NCBI GenBank assembly: GCA_036872755.1 | Contig: JAVHNS010000007.1 | Coordinates: 1,550,001-1,614,000 of the forward strand | Direction: 5' to 3' | Source: Orbilia blumenaviensis | Taxonomy: Eukaryota > Ascomycota > Orbiliomycetes > Orbiliales > Orbiliaceae | Length of the DNA stretch: 64,000 bases | Shown: positions 48,887 to 62,307 of the stretch, piece after piece | Numbering within the stretch: the first letter of the stretch is position 1 | Layout of the letters: every line of letters starts with the position of its first letter | Program-made: the position numbers and the translations under genes | The notes under the pieces: model-generated | The model's database searches: none | What the model was told of the DNA's origin: nothing | Seen by the model: only the letters and a program-made list of their open reading frames with translations

Positions 48887-51800
48887 TCAATAGAAGAAAA
48901 ATCATCAACAAAAGACAAAGGATGTAGTTATAGTCTCGGATAATGCTCCGGTGCAAGGCGTCTTACTTTGAAGGCAATTCCGAAGTTATCTCGCCTTGAA
49001 CTTTCTAAGCCAATAAGCGGCTAACAGCCAACTTCTCCGATGATACGCCAAGAACATCTCACTTATAGACTGTCCCCCCTTTTGTAAAAAATAAAAATGT
49101 GATACAGATGAGAAGAAAGGTTGTCACCCGATTTCGATCGATCACCGACTAAAAGGAAATGTGATGAGGATCTAGAACTTCGACAGCTTTTTGCATGGCT
49201 GCATCCCGTGCTCGCATCTGGTTCCACAATTTGATAACGGGAAAAGAAAATCTAGGCTCACCATAGGCCAACACGTTTCACTATGTTACTTAATAAAACC
49301 ATTGTTGGATATATTATCGAATATATTCATCCTTCTCTATTCATGTATTTTTATCATCACGGGCAATCATTTACCCTGTTGTCTCTTTTTTGGTTTAATG
49401 TATGGAATTGATTTTGTCCCACGGAAGTCAAGAGAGTGATGTGTGTGTTATTTCTCCTAAGTAATCACCGACTGGTGGGTTTGTCTGGGTGTGAGGTTGG
49501 AATTTAGGGCGTCGCCTGGGATGCCCTTGAGGCGTTCTGCTTACCATCCCCCCAGAACCCTGGTTCCCTGTGGCTGCTTTTTTTAAACATCCTAGCCCTG
49601 GGAAGTGGGGCAGCAAATGTATGTACGGATTTTGTGAACTTCAAGGCGATACTTCAGCTAGTCACAATTAGGCAGATTTAGTCTCTTTCGTTGTTCTTTG
49701 TTTTTACTTTTACGCGTCGTGAATTGTGATTGTCACTGCATGAATGACTTTTTGGCTAGTTAGACAGCATCGGTCATGGCCTCATCTCAACGTCTTTTCT
49801 TTCACCCCAGCTCCACCCGAAGCTAATATGGCGAAATTTGAATGTCATTAAAGTGAAATCCGTTCGCATGGGATAGAGGTTAGACTGTTTTTAGATGCGA
49901 TGTTCGAGACACGCAGGACCTCGTTCGAGGCACGGTCCGCGCTGAGGATTGCACAAACCAAGCTGGCCAAGTACGAGCTAACTACGGACGATGATACCCG
50001 GATATCCACTTCGCGGACGTTCCGGGAGCTACTAGCTGGGTCACCCTGATATACACATCATGATTTGTACTTGGCGTTATGAAAAGTATAATGGGCCTTT
50101 TGTTTTGTTTCCCTCTCTCTCTCTTTTAGTTCGATGTTACAGTGCATGGGAGGAATGTCCATAAGCAGGATTAGCAAGTTCTTGGACTATTGGTTATTAC
50201 CTGATAGCCGGCTATCGATTTGGATTGTTATTATCGATTGTAGTCGTCGTATAGTACAGAAGTCGCACAGGGTTTTTTTCTGCTCCATGACAATGTTGGA
50301 TTATTAAACTTGAAGGTTTTGGATAGATAGGTGTGGCCATGGTTAGTATTCGTATGTGTGGAAGACTCGACTGCCAGCTGCCTAGCTAGCTATAGATATA
50401 TTACCTAGAAGTATGCGCGGCTCGATCTAAAAACAGTAGAGTTTTTTTGATGGCTGCTGTACGTAGCCAGCTCGGTGCCCCTTCGCTTGAGGCATCCAGG
50501 CTGCAGGTAATCTGCATGGCCTCATGGCTTTTTACCCTTTTGCCTCTCGCCTGAGGGAAGGGGAACGGGTACGGGAGCCAACAGTGAAAAGAGGGTAGAT
50601 TGACGACATCGCTTGTAACACCACATCAACATCTCTGTTCCCTTTCGGTACAGTGGCGCCCACGAACCTTGAAGGCTCGTTACGTTTCGTTGCGATTTCG
50701 TGCAACCCACCGGGTCTGATCCCTTCGACTTTTGTTGTTCTCCTGGTACACGAGAAACCTGGTATGTGTTCGGTACCTGGTGATTGAATGTTTTTTTTCT
50801 TCTTTTGTCTGCTCTTTTTCGTCAGGCAGATGACATGATCGCTGCAGCTTGTGACAGGTCTCGACGAGTATTTTGTGCAGCCAGCTGGGATAATGGCTGC
50901 TCATCCCCATTCGATGTTCACTTGCATACTATACCACCGAGATTGGTTTACCATGGCTGAGCCTTTCTCGACAGATGTCTCCTCAATTGAAACGAGATGC
51001 CCATGGCTGGAGAAATAAACCCCACCCCACCGCCCTGACAAATGCTATATCGTGCGCCACATATCCTGATAATTGATACGGATTGCATTCTGCAGTTTTA
51101 CCCCTCTCCGCTAAACTGGATAGATATATCGTAGGATTCCTATGTGAGCCAAGGAATCCCTTGCCCGTGAATGGTGTAGCTGGTTTCTTGCTAATAGACG
51201 GCGCCAAAAGTTGAGATGCCTATCCCCCTTGCATCTGCTTCCTTTCACATCCTGCAATTCCGCAAGCGGCTCACAGCGTTTTTTTTTTGTTTGGTTTCTG
51301 TTGTTATCGGTTTTGTGGACACACTCGGATAAGACCGTGGGTCTAGGTTTCTTTTCCTTTTCTTTCTTTCCTTTCTTTTCCTTTTCCCCCTTGGATATAT
51401 GGCTCCTCTTCGTCCGATTTCGACCATCGCCGATGACGTCAAATTAAAGCGAAACAAGGGCTAGGGGGTTACAAGGGAGTGTATTTTATCGGATGAAAGA
51501 GAAACGTTTCTCTTCTGCACACATCACAAAGTCGTTATTTTGGCTGTCTTCACGAACCCAATTTTGTTCGTCAATAGTCAAGTGACGCCGAACCAAGATT
51601 AAAATGAGAGAGGGTGTGGGCTTTTTTCGAAGCTCTCTCGCTGGAAAGGACCATGCGATATCAAAAGAACGGGTCAGCGAACGAAACTAAGTTGTCGGGA
51701 AATGACCCGTCAGTGTGGGTGCTGGGAAGGGAACAGAACCAACGAGCCGTCACGATCCTCATTTGGCGCGAAATCGGCGGGGGTCTTTGGGCTTCGATGA

Positions 51801-52921
51801 CGTTACTAGCTAGCTAGATACGGCTTTTTGGGCGTAGTGGCCTCATCAGAAACATTTTGCCGTCCCGTCTTCGTTTTTTTTATATTATTTTTTTCTTCTT
51901 GGTCTTTCACTCTCCATTCGTATGTACACCCCTTTGATAGGTTTTGGATGTATCTGCTTTGACAAATTGTGTCTATATTTCGCATTATCCTCGTTCGTCC
52001 GTTTGCCCACCCCCCAGAGCAGGAAGTGAAAAAGAAACGACACGGACGGCTGAGCAAGACAAGACAGAAGGAAGTGAGGGGAAACCGGAACGTCGGGATG
52101 TTCCCAGGAAAAGGGATGAATCATTATCATGATGAGAGATGCTCCGCTGAAGTGGATCATGATCAAGCCCTCTCTCTCATTCCTGAAGTATCGATAACCA
52201 ATGAAGCTTCTCCCGAGGAACTGTGTTATGTGTGATAAACTGCCCCAGACAACACCAGAGATTGTCCAGAGCGGTCTGTGGGGTTTCCGGATGTTGGTAT
52301 GATCCCGGTACATCGGCCGTCTGCATAAAAAATCTAACACCCCCAACTAAAGACCGTCAAGATGAACCTGTTTTTCTTTATTTTTTATTTTTTTAACCCC
52401 CCCGCTTCTGTTGGTTCTTTTTTGTTCGCCTTGGGGTCACGAAGGAAAGTTTCCGTAGACTAGACTTGTAATCTTCTGTGTGTTGGAAAAGTTTAGTCTT
52501 CTGGGTAAAGAAGAAATTTTTAGAACAATGATATTGTGAATAATCAAAAGGTGGGGACCGATGCTCTGCTGCCTTAACCGGAACTGGCCCTGTGACCCGG
52601 ACCCCCCAAATTTCCAAAACGCTTAAAGCAGTGAAGGCGCTGCCACAAGGGTCTAATTTCCAGAGTGTCGGGTCCGACATGGTTACTGAAATATTTTTTT
52701 TGAGGGGAAATAGCGTTTTTTTCACTCAATGTCGAAAAAAAAAATGCTTCAAGGACATCGGGTCGATGAGATGTGGAGATGGTGGGACTGAGATTGCATT
52801 GGCTCATGCTTCCAATTCCCAGCGGGCACCCAGCGAATGGGGTTCAAGGCTTGTAAAAGCATGAACCACAAACTTCAACTGTTTTACCAAGCTTCCAAGA
52901 TCCTTTTCCCTTTCCTTTTCC

Positions 52922-53088
52922 TTTTTTTTTTTTTTTTTTTTTATAACTGTGAGGAATGTTGAAAGTCAAGTTGAGTTTAGATCGTGAACGTGATGTTCAG
53001 CTTCTTCAGCCTGTGCAGATGATCAATCGGTATGGCTAAACTAATTCAGTTCCCGCAAGAAGGAAAAAAAAAAAAAAAAAAAAAAAAA
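52922..53088. repeat. T21 ... A25 inverted homopolymer pair
   Basis: A run of 21 T (52922-52942) is followed 121 bp later by a run of 25 A (53064-53088). The runs are complementary and could snap back. Nothing between them looks coding. Confidence 0.75.
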
Positions 53089-56000
53089 GGGAATACCGAA
53101 CGTAGCAAAGCGAAGCATAGCAAAAGCGAAGCACAGCAAAGCCTTGGACAGCCTCAAAAAAGCGAGCGGGATGTATGCGAACTACCTACTCATCGGAGAC
53201 CGACCTTTTTTGCGGTTCCAAGGATCTGGGTTAGGCGGGCAGTCAGTAAGTTACCGGGACTCGCGTATTCCCTGTCATTTGTGCCACACCGACCAGAAAA
53301 GGTCAGCAGAAAAAACGTCAGCGTGCCAAATTTCAGGTCGATGGATTAAATCGAATTCCCAAGTATCCAGAAGCGAGATCACTCGAGACCAAAATTACCC
53401 CCCACGGAAAGTTATCTGGTTTTCCCGGGGGAAATAACAGCACAAGTAATAACGAGAATACTATTTAGTAATTAAAGTCGAACTGGACCTCGTCAAACGA
53501 TTCTAATTCAGGCGCCCTTGACGAGAGTGAGAGATGTACCCGGCATTCTTTGCTTTGCTTTACGTCTTCCCCGTGCAGAATAGACATCCACTCCGCTTCC
53601 CACAACGCTCTGAAGCGTGATGTGACTGGCTATGTGTCAGATTGTGAGGCGTTCGCAAGGATGTCGCTTGGGGAATGCTTCACAGCTATGGTACTATACA
53701 GCAGCACTATTGATACGATACCGCATTTACGGAGTACATACGTAAGTATGGAACTACTGTGCACCAAGACATCCTCGCGGAGTGCGCGCCTTATGGTTGC
53801 ATCATGTCTGCCGGCATAGCTAGCTTTCCCATCACAGGATGTCGTATTTTTTTTTCCCACCAGCATCTTCTGTTTAACCAGGTCTTAACTATACTGATCA
53901 CCAGTTGGCAAATTGTTAACAGGTAGATAATGCGGCAGGATTTTCATAGAAACGATATACTAATATGATATGTCTATCACGTATCACTTAACTTTTCTCA
54001 CGATGTCATGCCATTGTAATAATCCTTGAAGAGAACATCTCACCCCTTAGACAAAAAGACAATTATCTTTTGGCGGATAAAATTCTAAAAGACCAGGGGG
54101 TTTTAACGGGCTCTCTCTCCCAACGGATACTATAGCTATAGGGGAACCAAGCAGCCGGTCCTCAAAGCCAGACAAATTAATATTTGAATTCATACTATGT
54201 TTTGAACGGATTCCCCATGATAAAGATAGCTTCAAACGGCTATATTACGGAAAGTTATTATTACTTCCCTATTCCGATGCCGCAAAGCAAACTAGAGAGA
54301 CAGACACCGATGGTTAAGTTGGAACGGAGCGAGTCCCCACATCTCCAGATTTGATATAAGGATCGATTGGGGATTCAATGGGAATCCACCTTATGGATCA
54401 GGTAATAGCGGGCGCGGGAATGGTAATGTAGAAGGAGCTATCGCGATGGGGGCAAGTAGGAACAGTAGGTAATACTGCGGATTCTCTATCGTTACTCCCT
54501 AATTGGCGGCATCCACTTCCAACAAGATACTACACTATAGCCCTTGACGGCAGGAAGTTGGGACATCCCACGTTTCCCAAGTTGCCAAACCGCTTGTTTC
54601 TTCAACCCGCTTCCGCGTCGGTTACTTGACTAGCTTCCCTATAGTTACCTATGCCATGGTAACTCCTTTTGTCTATGATTTATCAACTTTCGATACCTGG
54701 GGGCGAAGCTAAGGCTTCCAGGATAGAGGCATCGGTTGGGAAACCTTGATTCCGCTGTACAAAGTTGTAAATATCAGCTGCCAGAGACAGAATCGCTGAA
54801 ACGTTTCGCCCCATAACCCTCAAGTTGGATTGATGCCAAAGAAGTTGTTTTTTTTTATTTTTTTTTATTTTTTTTCGCCTTTCCCTAGCTAACAGCCTTG
54901 AGGTCTGAAGAAATGGTTAGTTCATTCGGGGACGACGGCAAGATGGGGATCCTTGGGGAAGGCCTCACAAGCCTGACTGGCTAATGAACATGAAGGGGGG
55001 CGAGTATTATTCTCCTCTCGCATGCTTGTCCTATTCATTGTTATCTTTTTTCGAATATTTCCAGACTAAGTCAGGTCGAGCACCCCAGTGCGCCAGATAT
55101 TTCAAGGATGCCTTGAAGCCGGTGTTGTTTTTACTTGGCCTGGCCGAGACACAATCGTGATGGTATCTATCGGGGCGGCCCCGGACAAGGGTATCTCAAG
55201 AAGTGTTTGTCATGACCATGCGTGGGTCACAGCCTACTTCGTACCGGGGGCATGGATGCACATGGGTGGTAGACCCACACCCGGTTTAGCCCGGCGAGGG
55301 TGCATAAACCCTTGCGGGAAGCGGTCCCCCCGGTGAATCTGTGACTTCACGGACAGAAAAAAAAGAATCATGGACATCCGGACCCGACCAGGTTCATTAG
55401 GGAAAAAGAAAGTACCAATGGACCCCAATTTGTACCCGATTGTTATTGCACACACTCTCTTGCATCGTGAAGTATCGAACTAAGCAGCCCTCCCCCAGTC
55501 ACACACCTCATGGGAAGGGAAAAAGCAGGCCCCATGCTCTCTCGCCCATTGGTGCTCGAGATGCTGTGTGCGGACAGTGCTCGCACCGCACTGGTTCATG
55601 TTCAGTGTGCTCCCGCAACATTACTACTTTATATCCTGTGGTGTCCCACACTCGAGGCCATCAGGTTGTTTCTGAGAGAGCACACTTCCTTATCTTCTTG
55701 TTCCCAAAGTACATACATACTACTACCACTGCTACTACATACATAGAGAAAATCCCGATATCCTCCAAAGGAAAAAAACCTTCATCTATCTCGAGTATAT
55801 TCACCGAAAGAGGACCTTATCTACAAATTTAAAAGAGAAAGAAAAACAAAGATAGAAGCAAAGTTCATCAGAAGTTTTCTTACATCTTTCGTTTCTATCT
55901 TGAAATTTCGAAAATCCCAGAATATCGAATTGTAGAACTTGTTGTCGGCGCTCGCTGCTTCACAAGTTCGAATATTCGCATTCGGCCTTATTTTGGACAG

Positions 56001-56135
56001 CATATACGATACCATATCATTCGACGGTTAATTAATTTCATATAACAAAAGCCGGCCGAACAGGTTCGTCTACCGTTTCGGACCTGCCTTTCCATATCGC
56101 CAGCTCTGCTCCCCAAGCTGCCGGTCCCCATTGCA

Positions 56136-57896
56136 TTGGATCCCCCTCGCCTATTTCCTACCAGAACCGTGGACTACCTTCAAGCGACAACAACACTAAA
56201 CCCACCCCCCCATTCTATACAAAACTACCCAGAGGGGTTCCTTTCAAAAGTCGCTGGTTTGGCTTCTGTAATTCATCCTCAGTACCCTTTGTCCCCTCCT
56301 CCTCGGAGCAGGTCACCATCTGTGCTTGACCGTGAGGAGGAAGACACTCGTCAATGCCGCCATTGGTCTGGGCCATTCCCTGCAGCGCAGCTAAGGGACG
56401 CTCCATCTATGTCGCATGCATACCCAGGCCCTCCTCACTCGCCTGCTTCCAGCAGCAGTGATAGCAGTGATGGTGAGAGACAGCATGATGATGCTAGACA
56501 CATTGGGCAGGTGCATACCAAAGGCGACTATATTTCAAAGTCACACTCATATGGCGCTATGGCGCCCTCTCAAACATCTGAGATGTCAGCTGTATCTTCA
56601 ACTGCTCCCAGTCCTGACCAGCGTGCCTCGAGGCCTCTAGATGTGAGCAATATGCTCAACCCTACCCCAAACAAGGGTGATATGGGTCACAGTTCGAGCG
56701 CTCGAAGGCGGAATGCAGACGAGGCTGAGCTCGACACCCCCCAGAGGATATCATCTACACCTCAGCAACCTCCATTCACAAGATCCCTTCCTCCTTCGCC
56801 TACTGATAGGTATGACCCCTCCAGGATGAAGGATAGCCTCGATTATGGTACCTTCCCGAGGAATATCAAGCAGCCGGTCCCACCGTCGACCAAACAAAGA
56901 GACGGTCCGCTCCCAATGATCGAGCCCCATCAGCCCTCTGTCTCTTCGGGTGGAACACCCCCCCGACACTCTGCTACCTTGGCATCTCCTGCTAGCCAGA
57001 TGCATCCAGCAGGCGGGTTCCCTTTCCCACCGATCAATGGGCAGCATACTCAGAGCCAACCTCCCATGGCGACTTCTCCAGGCAGTTCGCCATTTTCCAG
57101 GAATCAACCTCATTCTCTTCCACCAAGCTACTCGCAAACGAGTCCTGTGTACCCAATGAATCCTCCTTTCCATGAAGGACATTCATCGTCGCCTATGGGT
57201 CGGACTACTAGCCAGCCATCCACATACGGACTCCATCTTGCAGGGTTAGAAGGCCTTGCTATTCCTGTAGATACTACTGCCGCTTCAAAGTTAGCTGACG
57301 AGAAGCGAAAAAGAAACGCTGGTGCCTCTGCCAGGTTTAGGCAACGGCGCAAAGAAAGGGAAAGGGAGATGAGCGCAAGAATTGTTGAGCTCGAGACCCG
57401 CCTCAAGGTTGTTGAAGAAGAGAGGGACCACTATCGGAACCTCGCAATGAGATACGCTGGGACACCGCTGCCCAATACCATCTCATCTTCCCTTGGGAAT
57501 CCCCAGCAACCAGTTTCACGACACAACAACCATGGGCTTCAGCTCTCACCCAGGACCATGGCACGAGCTAACCAGCCACATCTGATGAATGAAGGCCCAT
57601 ATACTTCTCCTGCCTATGCCCATGTTAGAGAGGACCCTGTTGGAAGCCCTGGCATCCCACTCAGTCGAACCCTTTCGACCGAGAGTCGACGAGCTGGTAG
57701 AGCCTACTCCGCAGGCCAGGTCTACCCCAATGGTATGCCTGTAGGAGCCATGCCTCTCGATGGTCCGGACCGACCGTTGGTCGAGGCTTACAACATGAAG
57801 TCTCGCAATGGCTCGCTCCACCATCCTCGGCCTCAACCCATCCCTGAACACATCAACGGTCGGGATCAAATCAAGTCTGAATGGGGCACGCGATGA
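56136..57896 (+). CDS. bZIP transcription factor
   Basis: This is a DNA-binding regulator. The open frame is 586 codons. The bZIP domain lies at about residues 388-440: basic region EKRKRNAGASARFRQRRKER, followed by heptads in MSARIVELETRLKVVEEERD. The NxxxSARFR core is the type seen in Cys3/MetR-like and related fungal bZIPs; I cannot name the member. The N-terminal 380 residues are Ser/Pro/Gln-rich and disordered, with repeated SPP and TPP sites and a HSPASSSSDSSDGE acidic-Ser stretch. The C-terminal 140 residues are also disordered. The 5' end is unresolved. The frame has no ATG before residue 92 (56409), yet residues 1-91 look coding (LFPTRTVDYLQATTTLNPPP, GFLSKVAGLASVIHPQYP). A first exon further upstream is therefore likely, with CCAG near 56102 or ACAG near 56063 as candidate acceptors. 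Confidence 0.85.
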   Translation: MDPPRLFPTRTVDYLQATTTLNPPPHSIQNYPEGFLSKVAGLASVIHPQYPLSPPPRSRSPSVLDREEEDTRQCRHWSGPFPAAQLRDAPSMSHAYPGPPHSPASSSSDSSDGERQHDDARHIGQVHTKGDYISKSHSYGAMAPSQTSEMSAVSSTAPSPDQRASRPLDVSNMLNPTPNKGDMGHSSSARRRNADEAELDTPQRISSTPQQPPFTRSLPPSPTDRYDPSRMKDSLDYGTFPRNIKQPVPPSTKQRDGPLPMIEPHQPSVSSGGTPPRHSATLASPASQMHPAGGFPFPPINGQHTQSQPPMATSPGSSPFSRNQPHSLPPSYSQTSPVYPMNPPFHEGHSSSPMGRTTSQPSTYGLHLAGLEGLAIPVDTTAASKLADEKRKRNAGASARFRQRRKEREREMSARIVELETRLKVVEEERDHYRNLAMRYAGTPLPNTISSSLGNPQQPVSRHNNHGLQLSPRTMARANQPHLMNEGPYTSPAYAHVREDPVGSPGIPLSRTLSTESRRAGRAYSAGQVYPNGMPVGAMPLDGPDRPLVEAYNMKSRNGSLHHPRPQPIPEHINGRDQIKSEWGTR

Positions 57897-58616
57897 TTTG
57901 TTTACTTCGTACACATATGTCTGACACCACGAATACGAACGATTTACCGACAAGCGTCCAATTTTCACGTTCTTCGAAGCCTCTGATTCGCGCTTTCAAA
58001 AGTACACTAATAGACAAAAAAAGTTCAGCCACGCCGGCAAAACGGAAAGAAAAAGTCTTCGAGCTCAAAAATAGTCGCAGGTGTCTTTAGTCCCTCGCGG
58101 GATCATCACTTTCTTGTTTCGGGCTTTCTAAATATTATGGCGTTTGGTCGGGTGTTTTTATTTTTATTTTTATTTTCATTTCTTTTCACACAAGCAACAT
58201 CAAGGTCAAACATCAGTTTAAAAAGTTTTCCTATACATCTTTGTCCATCCTCTTAAGACAACAGCGCTGGTTCGCCATGGATCAAATTATGCACCTTCAC
58301 TTGGGCGCGGTTTATTTGTTCTGTCGACGTTATCAGGGCTGGAATATATTCTGAAACAGCTTTTGTTCAACAAGACGAGTGTTTCCACGTTGGCGTTATT
58401 TCTAGATGTCTTTTTCTTTATCTCTGTTTCTTCGGCGATGGGCGGATCTCTGTATTTTCGTATTTTTAACCTTATGTTTACCTGACATAGATACTTAGGA
58501 AACAGGAGGCAATTCAAACTTCTACCATGTATTTCATACTACTTTTACTCATATTTCGAAATCTTCCTCCTTGCCATATTGCTATCTTTCTTTCCCTCTC
58601 TGTCTATCTTTCTCTA

Positions 58617-58637
58617 TCTACCTACCTACCTACCTAC

Positions 58638-58674
<37 letters not shown>
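58617..58674. repeat. (CTAC)n(CTAT)n tetranucleotide microsatellite
   Basis: CTAC units pass directly into CTAT units, forming a compound microsatellite about 720 bp after the bZIP stop codon. Confidence 0.92.
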
Positions 58675-59836
58675 ACACTAATTTTTTCTCTCTTTCCTAT
58701 GCCGCACACCCTTTCCAAAGTGTTGGCACATATGTGTATTGACATGAAATAGCTTTATTCCTATACTCGGCCAGACTGTGAACCCTGTCACTTTGTGGCA
58801 GAAACCGTGTTGTATTTTAGCAATCCAAGTTTATTTTGCTTCATCCTGATGTAGACGGTTGTCCTAAGCCGCCCATCCACCAAGATACTTAATTACTCAA
58901 GCAATTCGTTTCATTCTGACCAGGCTTGGGATTTTCACATTCCTCAATGGCTGAAGTGAAACTTGCAGGTGTAGTGTGCTGGCTAGACAAGCATCATGGA
59001 TTGATAGCTCTGCAAGGCACCATGTAGACGATAGGGGCTGACCCCATGGATTACACCATTAGCCCTTCTAACAAGACCCCATTGTTGGGATACTGCCTAT
59101 CGACAATACGACCAAGTTGGCTCCTTTTCTCCTAAACGATCTCAGACAAGTCCCGACGGCTAACTGAGCTATCTTATCAAGGTATTGTTTCACCATCTAC
59201 GGACAAAGATGGACACCAAAAGGTACATGGCTTCGATGCACGTAGACGAAACCTTTTTCTTAAATTCGCTCAGGGAGACGAAGTCATAGCATATGCATTA
59301 ATAACTGGCGCACATGTCGGAACACTTGGTATACAATGTTAGCATACTAAGGTTCGGTAGCTCGGCGAATTGGATTGATCCATACCAACTGGCATTAAAT
59401 GTTGAAGGAGGGGGGTGGCTAAAAGTATTCCAGACCTTCGTCAGGGTATACATACATTACATACATCCTCCTTCCAAGTTGGAGATGTAGATGATACTTC
59501 CCGTGCCTGTATACCTTGGTCGTTACAGCCTATCAATGTTACAACCCACCTGGTTACCGGTTACTTTTGAGGCACGTTTAGCTAGGTATTTGTATTTAGG
59601 AAACAGTTCCCCACGCTCCCTTCCGGTGCCTTCGGCCCATGGAAGGAAATTTGTAGTCACAACCTTCCGTAGATGGAGTATTAGGAGAGAAACGTTCGCC
59701 TCTACCCACGCCGATACTCTCTCTCCGTTCTTCCTTTTCTTTTCTTTTTTCCACAATAGTGTCTCTCTTCCCGCGTCTCTCGCTGCACTTGGATGATATC
59801 CTTCTTGTCGGGTCCCGGGTTCACTTCCAGTGTTGC

Positions 59837-59838
<2 letters not shown>

Positions 59839-59869
<31 letters not shown>

Positions 59870-59965
59870 CGAGTGGATCCACTAAAGATGTCTAGGTCCT
59901 AGGTCACCCACAGACATGGGATTCCTTTGTTTTTTTTTTTTTTTTTTGTGGGTGTGTGTGTGTGT
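59839..59965. repeat. T31 tract and T18-(TG)n tract
   Basis: A run of 31 T at 59839-59869 is followed by an 18-T run at 59930-59947 that continues into GTGGGTGTGTGTGTG sequence. These are likely slippage-prone; assembled lengths may be inexact. Confidence 0.85.
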
Positions 59966-62307
59966 GCTTGGGGGCTCCAAAAAATTTTAAAAACTCGAAG
60001 AAACGTGGCTGGGATGCAAAATTTTCTACTTAGACATCAAAAAGAAGTCAAGTCCCATATGCCGGTATGGCGTAGACTTTCTAGATGCGTGTGTGCCATC
60101 GCGTTGCATTTCCGTGACGTTTTGTTGCGTCTTTCTGTTCAGCTGGACATGGTGATGGGGGTTTTTATTCGCATATTCACAGCTAGCTTTTTTGCTGCAA
60201 GATCGTTCACTCCGTGGAACGACGTATCACTTACTTTTTCCCGCTTTGCACGGAAGGCCAAGATGAACGATTAACTCTCTTTTTACACCGAGAAATCGGT
60301 TTTTAAGCTTGACGCCTGATCACAGTTTAACGAGTGGGCGTGGGCCACCACACACCCACAGTTTAGTGCGATACATACGGGCTGGTCTCCAGTTTATCCT
60401 GCGATCCTGCGAATCGCACGCCGTCGCTATCGCCTAGGGGAGTTCAAGCTTTTCTCAAAGTAGCCAGCACACATGAGCTGAAGATTAGTATAGAGTTATC
60501 AAAAATTCCGGCTAACTGAAACCCTTTTAATCCGCTCTAAGTATGGGATCAGCGAAATGGTATAAAGCGGGGTAACAAAAAAACCCTAGACAATGATGGC
60601 GAAGGGAATTTTAATCTTTTTTTATTTTTTATTTTATTTTTTTTATCTTATTTTATTTTTATTTCTTGGTAAATAGGAAATTTTTTAGCTTATAGAACCC
60701 TTTTGACCTTCTTAATTCTACCACCGCCTCGCCCTCGCACGGTAACTTCTTCGCTTCCTACTGGACGGGAAGTGGTAGCGAAAGCCGATGTTTCGCGGGT
60801 CTTGCATGTGGTAAAAAAGGCATTTCCTTCTAGGGGTGTGGTGGATTTTTCTCTCTTGGTGACTTTTGTGTGGTATTTCGTTGGTTACGGTTTATACTCT
60901 ATCAAGAAAGAGGCTGCTCGCTGACGACACGCTTTACCTAGATGGACCAACATAGCGAACCCGACAGTTAGGTAAATTACATAAAGGATCCCAGCGATGT
61001 GTTCAAACTTCCGTCTCCTCTTTTAACCATCAGCGACGGAGCTAATGGGGTTTTTGTCTTGGGTTTTGGGACTGTCTCCCAGCTCCCCGTCCCAGATGGC
61101 TTTTCCTTTTCTACACCCTTTTTTTATCAATTGCAGCGGAAAGGAAGCGTAAACGGTGCATTGCGCAGGCAGGAAAAGCGGCCGAGTCCGCTGGCCGGCC
61201 GCTTTTCTGGATCGCGCACCCTAAAAAGATTCGTGCGGTTAACGAAACTGCAGCCATCTTCTTTCGAAAATAGACTGCTTGCTCGCAGGGCGGATAGGAC
61301 GCACACGGCACGATATGTCATTGTAGCGGATGGCCCGTAATTTTGCGGAAAGAAAGATTGTTGATCGTCGCTGGTTAGGAAGCTCTCTACAGAGAGCTCA
61401 AGAGCACACACTTGAGAGCTTTTCGACAACACAAAAGCGTGTTGCATTTCACCCCTTGGACCGTGGAGGACAAACCCGGCCGCCCCCCAAACTGGCAACA
61501 GATGGATTGCGTGGTGAGGCAGACAGCGATACCATCAATGCACAACGGTCTGCCGTTTTTTCGGTGGTGCCCCTTCAGAAAAAACGCCCGACACAAGGAT
61601 TATTCGCCCAACGTGGAAGCCATTCCTCGCCTCGTATTTAGGATTTGACACCAACAGTTTTTTTGGCGTTCAAGGTGGATCTCTTTCAGCGGTCGGTGGG
61701 CAATTTTTCTCAGGGAAAGGTGCGTGATATCTTCCCAAAGAAACTGCTGGGTGTGCATAATTGCGTGTTGCTTGGGGCATTGTGGGTAATATTGATATGC
61801 CGGCCCACGGTCCCGGGGCAGGGAAACATTAAGCTTGGACTGAATAGGAAACGGGTTGGTTCCGCGAGACTGGGTTGGTAACATGAGCCAAATTCCCAGA
61901 AATCCTGCTCCACTATTAATTGATACCAATATTCATCATCCCACCTGGCAAAAAAAAAATCTAACCGCAGGAAGTTTCCACCCCCAGCAAGTCCCTAGAC
62001 GAGGGTACGGAAATGATATTGCCGGTTTTGAGTTCGCAGATTGAAATAAATGCCGCTTCACTGAAAAAATGTGTCCCAGAGACTATCTATGGGACACTAA
62101 TCGATAGTTGATCCAGAAAGCGGGGTCAGTAAATGACGACTAATACGCTTTCCACAAACCAGGAAAGTCCTGCAAAAACTCGTGCTATTGTGTAAAGTGC
62201 GATTTTATTACTTTTTTTTGACAGTCAATTTAATGAGATTTGAATCAATGCAGTTTTTTCCTTAGAACTTTTGCCAGCCGGGACACTTTCCCCGGTCCCA
62301 ACCAGGT

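Larger units (their letters stand above)
48740..56135. other. 7.4-kb gene-free region upstream of the bZIP gene
   Basis: No ORF here exceeds about 150 codons, and none carries a recognisable motif. It contains a (CA)n microsatellite (48848-48886), many T-rich tracts, a T21 run (52922-52942) and an A25 run (53064-53088) in inverted orientation, and a short AGCAAAGCGAAGCA-like repeat at 53100-53145. It may hold the promoter, leader introns or upstream exons of the bZIP gene, or an unrecognised non-coding RNA. No tRNA or mobile element was seen. Confidence 0.45.
57897..62307. other. 4.4-kb gene-free region with microsatellites and poly-T
   Basis: No convincing gene is present; ORFs reach about 125 codons but lack motifs. 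It holds a (CTAC)n-(CTAT)n tetranucleotide repeat, a T31 run (59839-59869), a T18 run joined to (TG)n (59930-59965) and T/A-rich sequence at 60615-60662. The left end includes the bZIP 3' UTR. Confidence 0.45.

Noticed and set aside
48740..56135. Many 60-150-codon ORFs in the large gap
   Set aside because: No conserved motif, no coherent splice chain and high homopolymer content; indistinguishable from chance.
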